A stretch of 41,624 nucleotides of DNA from Lachnospiraceae bacterium (GTDB taxonomy: Bacteria > Bacillota > Clostridia > Lachnospirales > Lachnospiraceae), in the NCBI GenBank assembly GCA_017428265.1, contig JAFRRD010000008.1, forward strand, positions 1 to 41,624. The letters run 5' to 3'. Positions 26,043-34,457 of the stretch are shown here, in pieces (the first letter of the stretch is position 1; every line of letters begins with the position of its first letter). Both the position numbers and the translations under genes were made by a program. The notes under the pieces are model-generated. The model was not told the origin of the DNA, did no database searches, and saw only the letters and a list, made by a program, of their open reading frames with translations.

Positions 26043-27620
26043 TCAGCCTTTCGTGAGGACTTTGCCGGCGCAGCCGCCCTTATATTCGCCGTTTTCGAGC
26101 ACGGCGCGTCCGTTGACATAGACGTGGACGATCCCGCCGGGACGGGCATCCGGCTTCTTTTCGTTGACACTCATTTTAGCCAGATCGATGACGGTCAAAT
26201 CCGCCTTATACCCCGGACGGATGAAGCCGCGCTCCGGGATGCGGTAGCGCTCGGCCGTCTTGCCGGTCATCTTGTGCACGATCTTCTCAGCCGGGATCCC
26301 CCAGCGCTTTGCCAGTACGAAGAACTGCGGGAAGGTCTGAAAGGCCGCAATGTTCTGCAGGCCCTTGTCCTCGACCCAGGCATCCGTCATGAAGACGGAC
26401 AGTTCGTCCTCCATCAGCCGGTGCACGATCTCGTCGTTGTAGTATTTTCCCAGATAAATGCTGCCCGCGCGGCCCGACAGGTCGACCAGCTTCAGGTACA
26501 TGTCGAGATTGGACAGGCCTTCCTCCGCGGCGCATTCGGGGATCGTCTTGCCTTCGTATTCCGGATGCTCGTCGGAAATGTAGGCGACGACCATGTCGTC
26601 CCAGTCGATGCCGAGGACTTTCCGGTACATCAGGATGGTGAGCTGAAGCTTGAAGCGGTTTATTGGCTTGGCTGCATCTTCCTTCGAAAGCTGTGCATAC
26701 CATTCGGGGAAGACGACGGTGATGACGGAGGCGCCGTAGTGGAAGGCATAATTGTCGAAGGCAATGTCCTTCCCTTTTTCCCGCTCACGATAGAAGGTGG
26801 CCAGCATCTTGTCGAGCAGCTTCCAGCTCCGCTGGCCGGTGAAAATGAGATGGCTGTACTCCAGGCGGCAGCCGGAGCGGGTCATGATGTCCACGGCTTC
26901 GTCCAGGCCCAGTTCGAGATGGGATTTCTTCGTGAGCAGCGGATAGTCTGCGCTGACGATCGAGCAGGCGCGCGGATGGATCGTCACGATGCCGTCATAC
27001 TTCGCGATCTCCTTCGCGAAAGCGGTGATCTCATCCTCCTTGGCATAGCGGTCCGGTTCATACATGAAGCCGAAGGATCCGCCGAAGGCGCCGCCTTCCA
27101 TGGCTTCCCGGACGTAGGAGAGCTCTTTGTCGATCTGTTCTTTCGTAAACGGCGCGGGATCGTAGCCGGCGATGCCCGCACGCACGGACCCCTGGCCGAT
27201 CAGCGGCGCCAGATTGACGTAGAGTCTGTCTTTCGCACGCTCTTTGAATTTCGCAAAGCTGCAGGGATGGAGCGTGTCGAAGAGGCCGCCGCCGAGCTTG
27301 TCCCGGTAAGGCGTGTTATTGTCCGCACCGAAAGGAGAGAAGCTGCAGTTGCCGGTGATCTGCGTCGTGATGCCCTGCTCGATAAAGGGCCTGTAGTATT
27401 TCTCCGCATTTTCGCGGTCATAGAAGAAATCATTGTGGGAATGCGCATCGATAAAGCCTGGGCAGATCTGACAGCCGGAAAGGTCGATCACCCGGTCAGC
27501 CTCCTCCTCGATCGTTCCGCCGACCCTGATGATCACGTCGTCCTCGATCAGCACGTCCCCGATAAACGGCTTGCTGCCGCTGCCGTCATAGATCTCTCCG
27601 TTTTTGAATAAGGTCTTCAT
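26043..27620 (-). CDS. D-aminoacylase-like amidohydrolase
   Basis: A 525-residue amidohydrolase-superfamily enzyme. Residues about 1-55 form the small beta sandwich (LFKNGEIYDGSGSKPFIGDVLIEDDVI). The metal-binding motif PGFIDAHSHNDFF follows, and the C-terminal sandwich returns near GYKADLTVIDLAKM. The overall pattern resembles N-acyl-D-amino-acid deacylases, which release D-amino acids from N-acyl forms using zinc in the cytoplasm; dihydroorotase/dihydropyrimidinase relatives are less likely given VREAMEGGAFGGSFGF. It starts on the base after the upstream stop codon, so it is co-translated with the DUF6054-like gene. Confidence 0.82.
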   Translation of the reverse strand: MKTLFKNGEIYDGSGSKPFIGDVLIEDDVIIRVGGTIEEEADRVIDLSGCQICPGFIDAHSHNDFFYDRENAEKYYRPFIEQGITTQITGNCSFSPFGADNNTPYRDKLGGGLFDTLHPCSFAKFKERAKDRLYVNLAPLIGQGSVRAGIAGYDPAPFTKEQIDKELSYVREAMEGGAFGGSFGFMYEPDRYAKEDEITAFAKEIAKYDGIVTIHPRACSIVSADYPLLTKKSHLELGLDEAVDIMTRSGCRLEYSHLIFTGQRSWKLLDKMLATFYREREKGKDIAFDNYAFHYGASVITVVFPEWYAQLSKEDAAKPINRFKLQLTILMYRKVLGIDWDDMVVAYISDEHPEYEGKTIPECAAEEGLSNLDMYLKLVDLSGRAGSIYLGKYYNDEIVHRLMEDELSVFMTDAWVEDKGLQNIAAFQTFPQFFVLAKRWGIPAEKIVHKMTGKTAERYRIPERGFIRPGYKADLTVIDLAKMSVNEKKPDARPGGIVHVYVNGRAVLENGEYKGGCAGKVLTKG

Positions 27621-28019
27621 TTATTCGGTCTCCCCTTCATCTTCTTCGTCGGTGCTGACATAGAGCGGTTCGATGTCATGGTCCCGCATATAGTCGTTTG
27701 CGGCGTATTCCAGTGTATCCAGGAAAGCCTGTTCGCTCCAGGTGTTGAGCTTTATGAACACGGCCTGGCTGCCGCCGGTACCAATCCCGATCAGATGGAC
27801 GGTTCCGTCACAGCCGACAAAGGTAATGTTCAGGCTGCAGCGGTTGCGCCCCATATAGGCGTAGCGCTCGTAGGCGACGACGTGGATCCGGACATCCCCT
27901 GCCGTGACTTCCGTTTCTTCTTCCAGAGAGATCGTGCTGCTTCTGCGTTCGACGCCTTCCTTGATCTCCGCAACGAATTCGTCAAAATCCGTCTGCAGTG
28001 ACAGTTCGTATTTGGCCAT
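27621..28019 (-). CDS. DUF6054-like small protein
   Basis: A 132-residue soluble protein with an N-terminal MAKYELSLQTDFDEFVAEIKEGV and a central GNRCSLN-like strand set (YMGRNRCSLNITFVG, then GTGGSQAVFIKLNTWSEQAFL). This resembles the DUF6054 family of clostridial proteins of unknown function. The acidic tail STDEEDEGETE is disordered. It sits between thpR and the amidohydrolase with no gap to the latter. Confidence 0.65.
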   Translation of the reverse strand: MAKYELSLQTDFDEFVAEIKEGVERRSSTISLEEETEVTAGDVRIHVVAYERYAYMGRNRCSLNITFVGCDGTVHLIGIGTGGSQAVFIKLNTWSEQAFLDTLEYAANDYMRDHDIEPLYVSTDEEDEGETE

Positions 28020-28036
28020 AGCGGCCTCCTTTCCGT

Positions 28037-28525
28037 TTAGATCCTTCCGATTTCTGTATAGATCATGCCCTGTTTTCCGCGGTCGGAGCGCATGAGGCTG
28101 ATGTGGTCCACGGTCATGGAGATCGGCTGCACTTCAACTGGGAAGCCGTTTTCCGCGCGGCGCACCAGGGTGATGTGCGGTGAAAAGCGCTTGCGGTCGA
28201 AGGGGATGCCGCTGTCGGCAAGCGCCCGTCTGACCCGGCGCACGACCGCGTCGAGGGCAGGAGAGGGGGCAAGGCCGGCCCACCACAGGTCGCCGAAGGC
28301 GCCGCAGCGGTCAAGCGTGATCGTAAACGGCCGGATCTCAATGCCGGCGAGAACTTCCAGCACGTCCTCCGGATCCGGGTATTCGCCGATGAAGGCGAGC
28401 GTCAGATGGAGGTTCTCCTCCGGGCTGAAACTGCCGCGGACGCCGCCCTCGTACATGTCGTTCTGCGCGTCCACCAGGGCGGTGCGCATTTCATCGGATA
28501 AATTGATGGAAATAAAGAGTCTCAT
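28037..28525 (-). CDS. thpR: RNA 2',3'-cyclic phosphodiesterase (2H family)
   Basis: A 162-residue member of the 2H phosphoesterase superfamily (2'-5' RNA ligase-like, ThpR). Two HxTx motifs, HLTLAFIGE and HITLVRR, give the catalytic His pair; the start MRLFISINLSDEMRTAL is characteristic. It hydrolyses 2',3'-cyclic phosphate ends of RNA. ATG 28525 is chosen as the normal family start; the longer frame to 28666 runs into repeat sequence. First gene of a three-gene unit with the DUF6054-like and amidohydrolase genes. Confidence 0.88.
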   Translation of the reverse strand: MRLFISINLSDEMRTALVDAQNDMYEGGVRGSFSPEENLHLTLAFIGEYPDPEDVLEVLAGIEIRPFTITLDRCGAFGDLWWAGLAPSPALDAVVRRVRRALADSGIPFDRKRFSPHITLVRRAENGFPVEVQPISMTVDHISLMRSDRGKQGMIYTEIGRI

Positions 28526-28570
28526 AAAAGAAGTATAGCATAAATCAGGAGAAAGTGTGAGAACATATGA

Positions 28571-28800
28571 GAGATAGGGGGATCTCCGACTCGGAGGATG
28601 GTTTTGGAGCATAGGGGAATCTCCGACTCGGCACGCGCAGCGTGCCTCGCTGGATAGTTCGACCAACGAACCGCGCGGCGCTATGCTTGCGCGGTTCGGG
28701 TCTCACAGAGAACCCCACCGGGGTCCGCTCCCCGTGCGACAATAAAAACACAGGACGGCCGTCTGGCCGTCCTGTGTTTTTATGGAGCATAGGGGGATCG
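28571..28800. repeat. palindrome-rich repeat island with tRNA-3'-end-like fragments
   Basis: Three partial copies of one motif are present: ATAGGGGGATCTCCGACTCG at about 28574, GGAGCATAGGGGAATCTCC at about 28606 and GGAGCATAGGGGGATCGAA at about 28784. Read on the minus strand the last two end in TATGCTCCA, like a tRNA T-arm/acceptor 3' end. Between them are perfect hairpins: GGCACGC-GCA-GCGTGCC (28630-28646), GAACCGCGC/GCGCGGTTC (28668-28697) and the terminator listed separately. No convincing gene is present; the short open frames here look like by-products of the repeats. Confidence 0.55.
28742..28783. terminator. 19-bp perfect hairpin, bidirectional terminator-like
   Basis: ATAAAAACACAGGACGGCC (28742-28760), loop GTCT, and its exact complement (28765-28783). 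T/A-rich feet on both strands would stop transcription in both directions, insulating the core genome from the accessory block. Confidence 0.8.
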
Positions 28801-28962
28801 AAGCCGAACATTTGTTCGACTTTTCAAAGATCCACCAAGTCAAAATCGCCTGCAAGCAAGTGAAAATATCGAGAAATAATCGAAATAAATATAGAAAGGA
28901 GGATCCAGTCTCTTCCCATTTGCAGAACAGGTAACCACTAAAAGTAACTCATAAAATAATGG

Positions 28963-28990
28963 GAGGCTGCAGTCAAATGCAGCCTCTTTT
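28963..28990 (+). terminator. terminator-like hairpin before the sigma factor gene
   Basis: GAGGCTGCA (28963-28971), 6-base loop, TGCAGCCTC (28978-28986), then TTTT. An AGAAAGGAGGATCC ribosome-site-like stretch lies about 70 bases upstream with no start codon or reading frame after it. This may be the tail of a degraded gene or a small RNA. Confidence 0.65.
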
Positions 28991-29012
28991 GATCCCAATT
29001 GCTGAGTTATTC

Positions 29013-29126
29013 TTAATTCTTTTTCGCAATCGGTTTATTGGCGTTTCTTGCAAAAAAGAGTACAATGACAATGAATAATACTGAAATCTGTTTCCAATCG
29101 CATCGAAAAAATATCCTTTTCGTCAT
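29013..29126 (-). CDS. possible 37-aa membrane peptide
   Basis: A short frame starting MTKRIFFRCDWKQ, followed by the hydrophobic segment ISVLFIVIVLFF and a basic tail ARNANKPIAKKN. The composition is that of a single-pass membrane peptide or the end of a decayed membrane protein. There is no clear ribosome binding site and an in-frame stop lies four codons upstream, so it is weakly supported. It lies in the 5' region of the divergent sigma factor gene. Confidence 0.25.
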   Translation of the reverse strand: MTKRIFFRCDWKQISVLFIVIVLFFARNANKPIAKKN

Positions 29127-29170
29127 TTGGTTTGTTTATCATATAGAGAGATATCAGTTGAGAGGCAATT

Positions 29171-29728
29171 ATGAAAAGCCGGCTTTTTGTTCCGCTTGGT
29201 GAAGCGGAACAGATATTACTCGAGAATATGTACGAACAGTATCGGGGTACAATGTATGCTGCTGCATTTTCGTGCCTTCATCATGAGGCTGATGCAGAAG
29301 ATGTCGTTCAGGAGGTCTTCCTCAATCTTGCTGGAAAGCATATGGACACGGTTGTCCGCCTATCAGAGGAAGGAACCCTGCTTTACTACCTTCTGACTTC
29401 GGTCAGGAACACGGCACTGAACCATCTGAAAAAGGCAAGCGTCCGAAAAGAGTCCCCGGTGGACCCGAACGATCTGCCGGAAGAAGTGTTGTCCGACGAT
29501 TCCTTTGTGGATGCGCTGAATGATGCTTTGGATGTTGAAGCGCTGGTCCGGATCATCAACAGTATGAAGCCAAAATACCGGGACGTTCTAATCCAGCGTT
29601 ATGTTTTGGAACTGTCGGTCAAAGAGATTGCAGAAACGTCCCGCTCGCCGGTAATCACCGTTAAAAAGCGGCTGCAGAAGGCCAGACAGCTTTTATGGAA
29701 ACTGTGTAAGGAGGAAAGCCATGAATAA
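29171..29728 (+). CDS. ECF-type RNA polymerase sigma factor
   Basis: A 185-residue sigma-70 family factor of the extracytoplasmic-function type. Region 2 (about 18-95) has YRGTMYAAAFSCLHHEADAEDVVQEVFL and TSVRNTALNHLKKA. Region 4 (about 125-180) has KPKYRDVLIQRYVLELSVKEIAE, followed by a helix-turn-helix and KKRLQKARQLL. It directs RNA polymerase to a small regulon once released from an anti-sigma factor. The next gene overlaps by 8 bases and is the likely anti-sigma. Base composition falls from the core toward the AT-rich accessory block within this gene pair. Confidence 0.9.
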   Translation: MKSRLFVPLGEAEQILLENMYEQYRGTMYAAAFSCLHHEADAEDVVQEVFLNLAGKHMDTVVRLSEEGTLLYYLLTSVRNTALNHLKKASVRKESPVDPNDLPEEVLSDDSFVDALNDALDVEALVRIINSMKPKYRDVLIQRYVLELSVKEIAETSRSPVITVKKRLQKARQLLWKLCKEESHE

Positions 29729-30746
29729 GGATAAACTGCGAGAAGCGCTGATCATTTCCATCGAACAGGATGCCGCTGCGTTCAGCAGTTCCGAAGAGTC
29801 TTCACACCGCTTTTCTCCGCGGTTTGAGGCCCGGATGGATCGTATGATCAAAAAGCAAAAGAAGGGCAATGTAAAAACGTCATTATCGTCAAAAAGAACA
29901 TTTAAACTAATGCATACCATAAACAGAACTAAGAGCGAGAGGAAGGCGGAGATGAAAAAGAAGATATTGCTGATTGGCATGACCGCATTTGCCACTGTCC
30001 TGATAATTGGTATAGTGGCTATGAAAAGCGATCCAATGAAAAAGGTTATAAAAGAAGCAGAATTACAAATTGAAGAAGTCACAAAAGCAATAGGGCTTGA
30101 AAACGCTATAATCACGTATAAAGGTGTGGTCGACGATCACAGCTTTAATCAAGGCCGCGCTGAGTTTATTTCTGGAGAATACCATTTCTATTATGACTTG
30201 GGAAGAAAAGAACTAGCATATATTTATAATTCGTCGCCTCACGAGGCAGAGACAAATCTCATATCCAAGGAGGATATCCAGAAAAAGTCAGATGCTATAC
30301 TGGTCGCGGTAAAAGGTGAAAGAATATTACAAATGTGCCGGGAAAGGGAAAAAGAAGAGCCGAAAACAAATAGTGAGTATAAATGTTTTATAGATGGTAA
30401 TTCGGTTTCGGTTGCTGACATTGAAATAGACGATTATGGAGTTTTGATTTGTGCGGCATTTCAAAAAACGCAAGTGCCGCGTTTAGAAGAAGACATAATT
30501 ACACCCGAAAAAGCTCTTGAGGCTGCAAGAAAATCTGCGGAAGACTTTTTAAAGACGAAAAAACGTGAAGATATGAAATTAGAGGAGGATTCAGTTTCAG
30601 TTACAAAATCGTTGATCTCAGGGAAAAGTGTGTATTTATGTGAAATGACATATAGTTCAGAGATAAATGATATTCCCTGCTACTTTAATATTATTGTTGA
30701 TGCTGCCACAGGGAAAGTGCTTGAAAATGCAAACAGTTTTACATAA
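29721..30746 (+). CDS. putative anti-sigma factor with membrane helix and PepSY-like tail
   Basis: A 341-residue protein. The N-terminal 75 residues are charged and cytoplasmic, where an anti-sigma domain would be (no zinc-binding HxxxCxxC is seen). A membrane helix follows at about 79-100 (ILLIGMTAFATVLIIGIVAM), then an extracellular part of about 240 residues. Its end (TPEKALEAARKSAEDFL, then CYFNIIVDAATGKVLENAN) looks like a PepSY-type fold. The 8-base overlap with the sigma gene and this topology support sensing of an envelope signal. The family is not recognised with certainty. Confidence 0.7.
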   Translation: MNKDKLREALIISIEQDAAAFSSSEESSHRFSPRFEARMDRMIKKQKKGNVKTSLSSKRTFKLMHTINRTKSERKAEMKKKILLIGMTAFATVLIIGIVAMKSDPMKKVIKEAELQIEEVTKAIGLENAIITYKGVVDDHSFNQGRAEFISGEYHFYYDLGRKELAYIYNSSPHEAETNLISKEDIQKKSDAILVAVKGERILQMCREREKEEPKTNSEYKCFIDGNSVSVADIEIDDYGVLICAAFQKTQVPRLEEDIITPEKALEAARKSAEDFLKTKKREDMKLEEDSVSVTKSLISGKSVYLCEMTYSSEINDIPCYFNIIVDAATGKVLENANSFT

Positions 30747-30845
30747 ACAGAAGTGAACTTATACAAACAGAACAAGGGCGTTCGTTTAAGAAGGAGGACG
30801 CAGTTTTTGCTGAAGTCCCGGTGTAACTCCGGGAGACCTGCAAAG

Positions 30846-30870
30846 AAAGGATGCTTAGGCATCCTTTTTT
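30846..30870. terminator. terminator between the anti-sigma gene and a convergent gene
   Basis: AAAGGATGC (30846-30854), TTAG loop, GCATCCTTT (30859-30867), T6. A TCCCGG/CCGGGA hairpin lies just before it. No gene is visible in the 30,747-30,888 gap. Confidence 0.85.
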
Positions 30871-30888
30871 GTTGACTGAAGATTCCTT

Positions 30889-31638
30889 TTAGATGCCAGG
30901 TCTTCCTTCGTAAAAATTCATTTGCCTATATCCAAGGTCTTTGGGTATATATCTTTCGGCAAATTCAACTATGTTTTTAAACTCTTCATACCTCCATTTG
31001 TCTTCGTGAGGCCAGCATATGAGTTTTTCAATTAATTCGTCCTTTTGATAAAAGCGAATCTGCCAATGATAGCCATCAATCATTGCTCGGCCGTGATTGT
31101 CAGTATCATAGCAAAAGAGTTCTGTCATCATAGGATCGATAATGTATTTAGCATCGTCAGCGTGGATTAATAATACTGCTCCGTCCCTGCAATCAGTATT
31201 ATTCCTGTAACGTATCACTCCTGATTTCTCGATGCTGACCTCGTAGATGTAACCCAGGTAAGGGTTATTGAGAATCTCCACGCGATCGATCAAGTGAAAC
31301 AAAGAATGTCTCGCCATCCTTTGATCATAATTCGCCAGAATATGCTTCCTGAACTCATCTGGTAAGGGAATATTATAACGGTCCACATAATTATAATCAG
31401 CGTCATTCCAAACATATGTCCCGTCAGAGAAAACGTCGCCGCAACCGATTGTTTGAGATGGATCGATTTCATCTCTGATTATCCCTGGGCACGCAAGGAT
31501 ACAATGAGTTTTCAGATAACTCATTATTTTGTCTTTCATCGGATCTGGCGTCTTGGATATGAGATCCTTGAGATGGGGCAGCGACTTATCGCCATGCTCA
31601 TAAGAAATCTTAACGCCTATATAATCATCAAGTCTCAT
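30889..31638 (-). CDS. hypothetical protein, 249 aa
   Basis: An unrecognised soluble protein, rich in aromatic and acidic residues (DGTYVWNDADYNYVDRYNIPLPDEF, then KWRYEEFKNIVEFAERYIP). No membrane segment, signal or catalytic motif is evident. AGAGGA precedes ATG 31638; a longer frame beginning at 31692 overlaps the upstream stop as ATGA and cannot be excluded. Third and last of three small genes downstream of the FtsK-like operon on the same strand; low GC. Confidence 0.6.
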   Translation of the reverse strand: MRLDDYIGVKISYEHGDKSLPHLKDLISKTPDPMKDKIMSYLKTHCILACPGIIRDEIDPSQTIGCGDVFSDGTYVWNDADYNYVDRYNIPLPDEFRKHILANYDQRMARHSLFHLIDRVEILNNPYLGYIYEVSIEKSGVIRYRNNTDCRDGAVLLIHADDAKYIIDPMMTELFCYDTDNHGRAMIDGYHWQIRFYQKDELIEKLICWPHEDKWRYEEFKNIVEFAERYIPKDLGYRQMNFYEGRPGI

Positions 31639-31688
31639 ATGATTCCTCTGGTAAAAACAAATTAGATCGATGGTACCGAAAGCGACGG

Positions 31689-32114
31689 TCATTCTTCTTG
31701 TTGATCTGTTGGCATTTGCAACATACAGGGAATCTGTTCAGAAGGGGGCACCATTTTCATAATACAAGCAAAGCATTCCCTATATTCATTTGGATTAATC
31801 ATATAACGTTTCTCAATGGTGGTGTCATTATTGTCTGTCACCTGGAATCTGACAAACGGCATATCAACGTGAGCGCTTTCGGGTGTTTTCTCGAAAAACC
31901 TTTTCAGCGCTATAACAGCAAGCTTAAATTGCCTGGCGAATTCAGGCCTGTTTGTTCTGTATGCCCATGATTGGACGGGATTTGTGTCTGACGGCATATA
32001 GGGGCTGCACTCATACTCGATAGAATTCTCGGTGATTATAAGGCTGTCTCGAAATTCATATTCAGCCGGGACACGCCCCGACTCAGCTGTAATTTTGACT
32101 CTAATGATTTTCAT
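31689..32114 (-). CDS. hypothetical protein, 141 aa
   Basis: An unrecognised 141-residue protein beginning MKIIRVKITAESGRVPAEYEF and containing DSLIITENSIEYECSPYMP, then SWAYRTNRPEFARQFKLAVI. This alternation of strands and one amphipathic helix suggests a compact beta-rich domain. It ends in a polar MPTDQQEE tail. It may be translationally coupled to the next gene. Function unknown. Confidence 0.6.
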   Translation of the reverse strand: MKIIRVKITAESGRVPAEYEFRDSLIITENSIEYECSPYMPSDTNPVQSWAYRTNRPEFARQFKLAVIALKRFFEKTPESAHVDMPFVRFQVTDNNDTTIEKRYMINPNEYRECFACIMKMVPPSEQIPCMLQMPTDQQEE

Positions 32115-32175
32115 ATCTTGTGCTTCTTTTTGTATAAATGCCTCTATTATTCTCCTTATATGTTATCTTTACTAA

Positions 32176-32814
32176 TCATTCTTCCCGTGTTTCTGCTTTA
32201 TACATGCCAAGCTCTTTCATCTGCTCAATTAGTGTATATATATCCTTGCCTTCAAACTCATATTTTCGGCAAATCCCTGGGTTGTCATTAGAGAATAATT
32301 GCCATGCCGTAATCAGTTTTGATACACGCGGAATACCGAGCTTATCAAAAAGATCAGATAAACATTGTTCTGGTTGTCCATTGAGATATCCTGTAAGCAT
32401 ATTATACTGATACTTACCCAACTCAATGTGCGAATCCAATGAGCCAAATCCAAAATACACAAATCCGTCATTAATTAATATTTCACCAACTCCACTATCT
32501 AAAAACATCAGCATAGTCTCACGATCATATCCGTCCAAGTAATATACATCTCGGTGATACTTTTCAATGGTGTGGTTGCTCGTCGATAGAGGAGGATTTA
32601 GTTTTAATTCATCATCTTCACGGCAAGGCACTTCAATAAAAAGATACAATGGCTCGTCTTCTTTCATTTGGCCAAGAAAAGCCTCAAATACTCGCGGAAT
32701 GTTTTCTGCGCTGACGTTTGAATCCAATCTGCCGTCAGATACCTGATACGCCTCTCTAAGTTCGGAAAAATTTGATATAGAAGCACCTTCTATCAACTGA
32801 AATGTGTTATTCAT
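32176..32814 (-). CDS. hypothetical protein, 212 aa
   Basis: An unrecognised 212-residue soluble protein, acidic overall. It has EPLYLFIEVPCREDDELKLNPP early, then HRDVYYLDGYDRETMLMFLDSGVGEILINDGFVYFGFGSLDSH, and a helical end (DIYTLIEQMKELGMYKAE). The size and acidity are similar to polymorphic-toxin immunity proteins, but no specific match is recognised. It lies 38 bases downstream of the FtsK-like gene on the same strand. Confidence 0.6.
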   Translation of the reverse strand: MNNTFQLIEGASISNFSELREAYQVSDGRLDSNVSAENIPRVFEAFLGQMKEDEPLYLFIEVPCREDDELKLNPPLSTSNHTIEKYHRDVYYLDGYDRETMLMFLDSGVGEILINDGFVYFGFGSLDSHIELGKYQYNMLTGYLNGQPEQCLSDLFDKLGIPRVSKLITAWQLFSNDNPGICRKYEFEGKDIYTLIEQMKELGMYKAETREE

Positions 32815-32852
32815 AGTGTTTTCTCCGGCGCATTGTTAATCAATGTCAATGT

Positions 32853-34451
32853 TTATTTTGTTGATACTTCCATGTGTAGATCTTCGGCAATTTGTTGCAT
32901 AAATCTTTTTGTAATCTCGCTTGCAGATTTATCAAATTCCACTCGAAGATACTGAGATAAATCATCTTTTTGTACGATGAATAGATCTGGCGCATTATTC
33001 TTCATATTCACAGTAGGCTTCAGGTAAAACTGCAATAATCCTTTCGAGAATAATCGAGGGGCTTTATAAACCAGTTTTGTGATCCCGGGGCCATCAAAGG
33101 AAGCTGTAGTAATGGCCTTTCCATAAGCTGTTTGTGTAGGAAAACCGATTCTTATGCAATTCTCGCTGACTTCCATCGTGTATTCCCCTACGGAAAAGAG
33201 AGGAAAATCTCTAAGTGGGATAATCGGTTTACGCAACGGGGTGTTATTTGCGGTGTTCGTTTGAGTCGTCTTCTGAACAGGCATAATACTTTTTTCAATA
33301 CCGGAAGCTTTCCACTTTTCCATGGTCGTAAGGATTGCTCGTTCTTTACCGCCGTTATCTTGCCCAACAACGCCAAGTTTGGCAAGCTGGTCCATTAAAC
33401 GTGATGCTCGGCTAAAACCAAGTTTAAAAACTCTTTGGATGTTTCCGATAGAAGCTTTTCCTGAAGAAAGAATATATTCTGCCACTTCCGGAAGCAAGGA
33501 ATCATATTCTTCTATAACAGAGGCTTTCTCCTCATTTTCAGACGACTTGTTTCGATCAACACCCAGGAATGACTCTGCTAAAGAAGCCAAATAATTATAA
33601 TCGCAGCTGTGGCGAGGAGATATTTCTGAAATCATTGTTTGTATGTCAGTAAAAGAAGCATATGCACATTTACACTGAATAATCGCTGCCGGCTCCTTGA
33701 AATATATTTCTCCGGGGACCGGCAATCGCTCGGCGCCATATTGTTCCAAAATATACCGTGAATCTGTTTTTGAAGAAACACAAAAGGATATCCTATAGGG
33801 AAAACACGAAAGGAGCTCTTTCGTAATCATTTTTGAAGAAACAATGGAAGTCACGGCAATAATATGGATTCCAAGTGTTCTGCCGGTACTTAATAACTCC
33901 GTAAGAGTTCTCTTAAAATCAGGATTTGAGATTACCAGTGAAAGATCGTCAATTACGACAAATAATGCAGGCATCTTTTCCAAACCATTGTTATCGCACG
34001 ATCTGTTATAACTGGACTGGTCTCTGCACCTAAGATTTGCAAATATCCTGATCCGTCGTTTTTCTTCATTGCTGAGGAATAATGAAAAAGTATCCACAGT
34101 ATTATCCGTAGAGACCGGAATGCTGAGATATGGCAATGCGGAGAAAACGGAATAATCGACACCTTTTGTGTCCATGATCGCAAACTGGACTTCATTATCG
34201 GAATACCGACTAATGAGTGTAGCCAGTATCGTTTGCACAAAAGATGTTTTACCGGTTCCCGAAGCACCGCAGACCAAAAGATGGGGAATTGCATCAATAT
34301 CCCTAACTATGGCTTCTCCTTTTTCTGTTAAGCCGATTGGAACAAGAAGATTTCCTTGCGCAGCCAGATATTCCTTGCTGGTCAAAAGATTAGGCGCCGG
34401 TTCGCTGTTTCCTTTGACGGCTATATAAGCGCTATTGCTTTCCGTGTTCAC
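32853..34451 (-). CDS. soluble FtsK/SpoIIIE-like ATPase with winged helix and C-terminal PH-like domain
   Basis: A 532-residue protein. The motor domain has Walker A GASGTGKT (62-69) and Walker B FVVIDD (164-169), the FtsK/HerA layout. Residues about 315-375 (LPEVAEYILSSGKASIGNIQ, then SRASRLMDQLAKLGVVG) match the FtsK gamma winged helix that reads DNA orientation signals. Residues about 410-532 (SVGEYTMEVSENCIRIGFP, then LFSKGLLQFYLKP) resemble a PH-like/DUF4429 domain, by inference. There is no N-terminal membrane domain, unlike cellular FtsK. GTG start with GAGGTGA upstream, six bases after the AAA+ gene. A conjugation ATPase is less likely because of the gamma domain. Confidence 0.82.
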   Translation of the reverse strand: MNTESNSAYIAVKGNSEPAPNLLTSKEYLAAQGNLLVPIGLTEKGEAIVRDIDAIPHLLVCGASGTGKTSFVQTILATLISRYSDNEVQFAIMDTKGVDYSVFSALPYLSIPVSTDNTVDTFSLFLSNEEKRRIRIFANLRCRDQSSYNRSCDNNGLEKMPALFVVIDDLSLVISNPDFKRTLTELLSTGRTLGIHIIAVTSIVSSKMITKELLSCFPYRISFCVSSKTDSRYILEQYGAERLPVPGEIYFKEPAAIIQCKCAYASFTDIQTMISEISPRHSCDYNYLASLAESFLGVDRNKSSENEEKASVIEEYDSLLPEVAEYILSSGKASIGNIQRVFKLGFSRASRLMDQLAKLGVVGQDNGGKERAILTTMEKWKASGIEKSIMPVQKTTQTNTANNTPLRKPIIPLRDFPLFSVGEYTMEVSENCIRIGFPTQTAYGKAITTASFDGPGITKLVYKAPRLFSKGLLQFYLKPTVNMKNNAPDLFIVQKDDLSQYLRVEFDKSASEITKRFMQQIAEDLHMEVSTK

Positions 34452-34457
34452 TGATAA

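Noticed and set aside
25962-27611. 549-codon open frame on the plus strand
   Set aside because: Antisense to the amidohydrolase, which has clear catalytic motifs and operon spacing.
28600-28640. a complete tRNA gene
   Set aside because: Only T-arm/acceptor-like fragments are present; no anticodon or D arm can be folded next to them.
28545-28863. short frames in the palindrome island on both strands
   Set aside because: Each translates both arms of the perfect hairpins (giving mirrored peptides rich in Gly, Arg and Pro), which is typical of repeats and not of genes.
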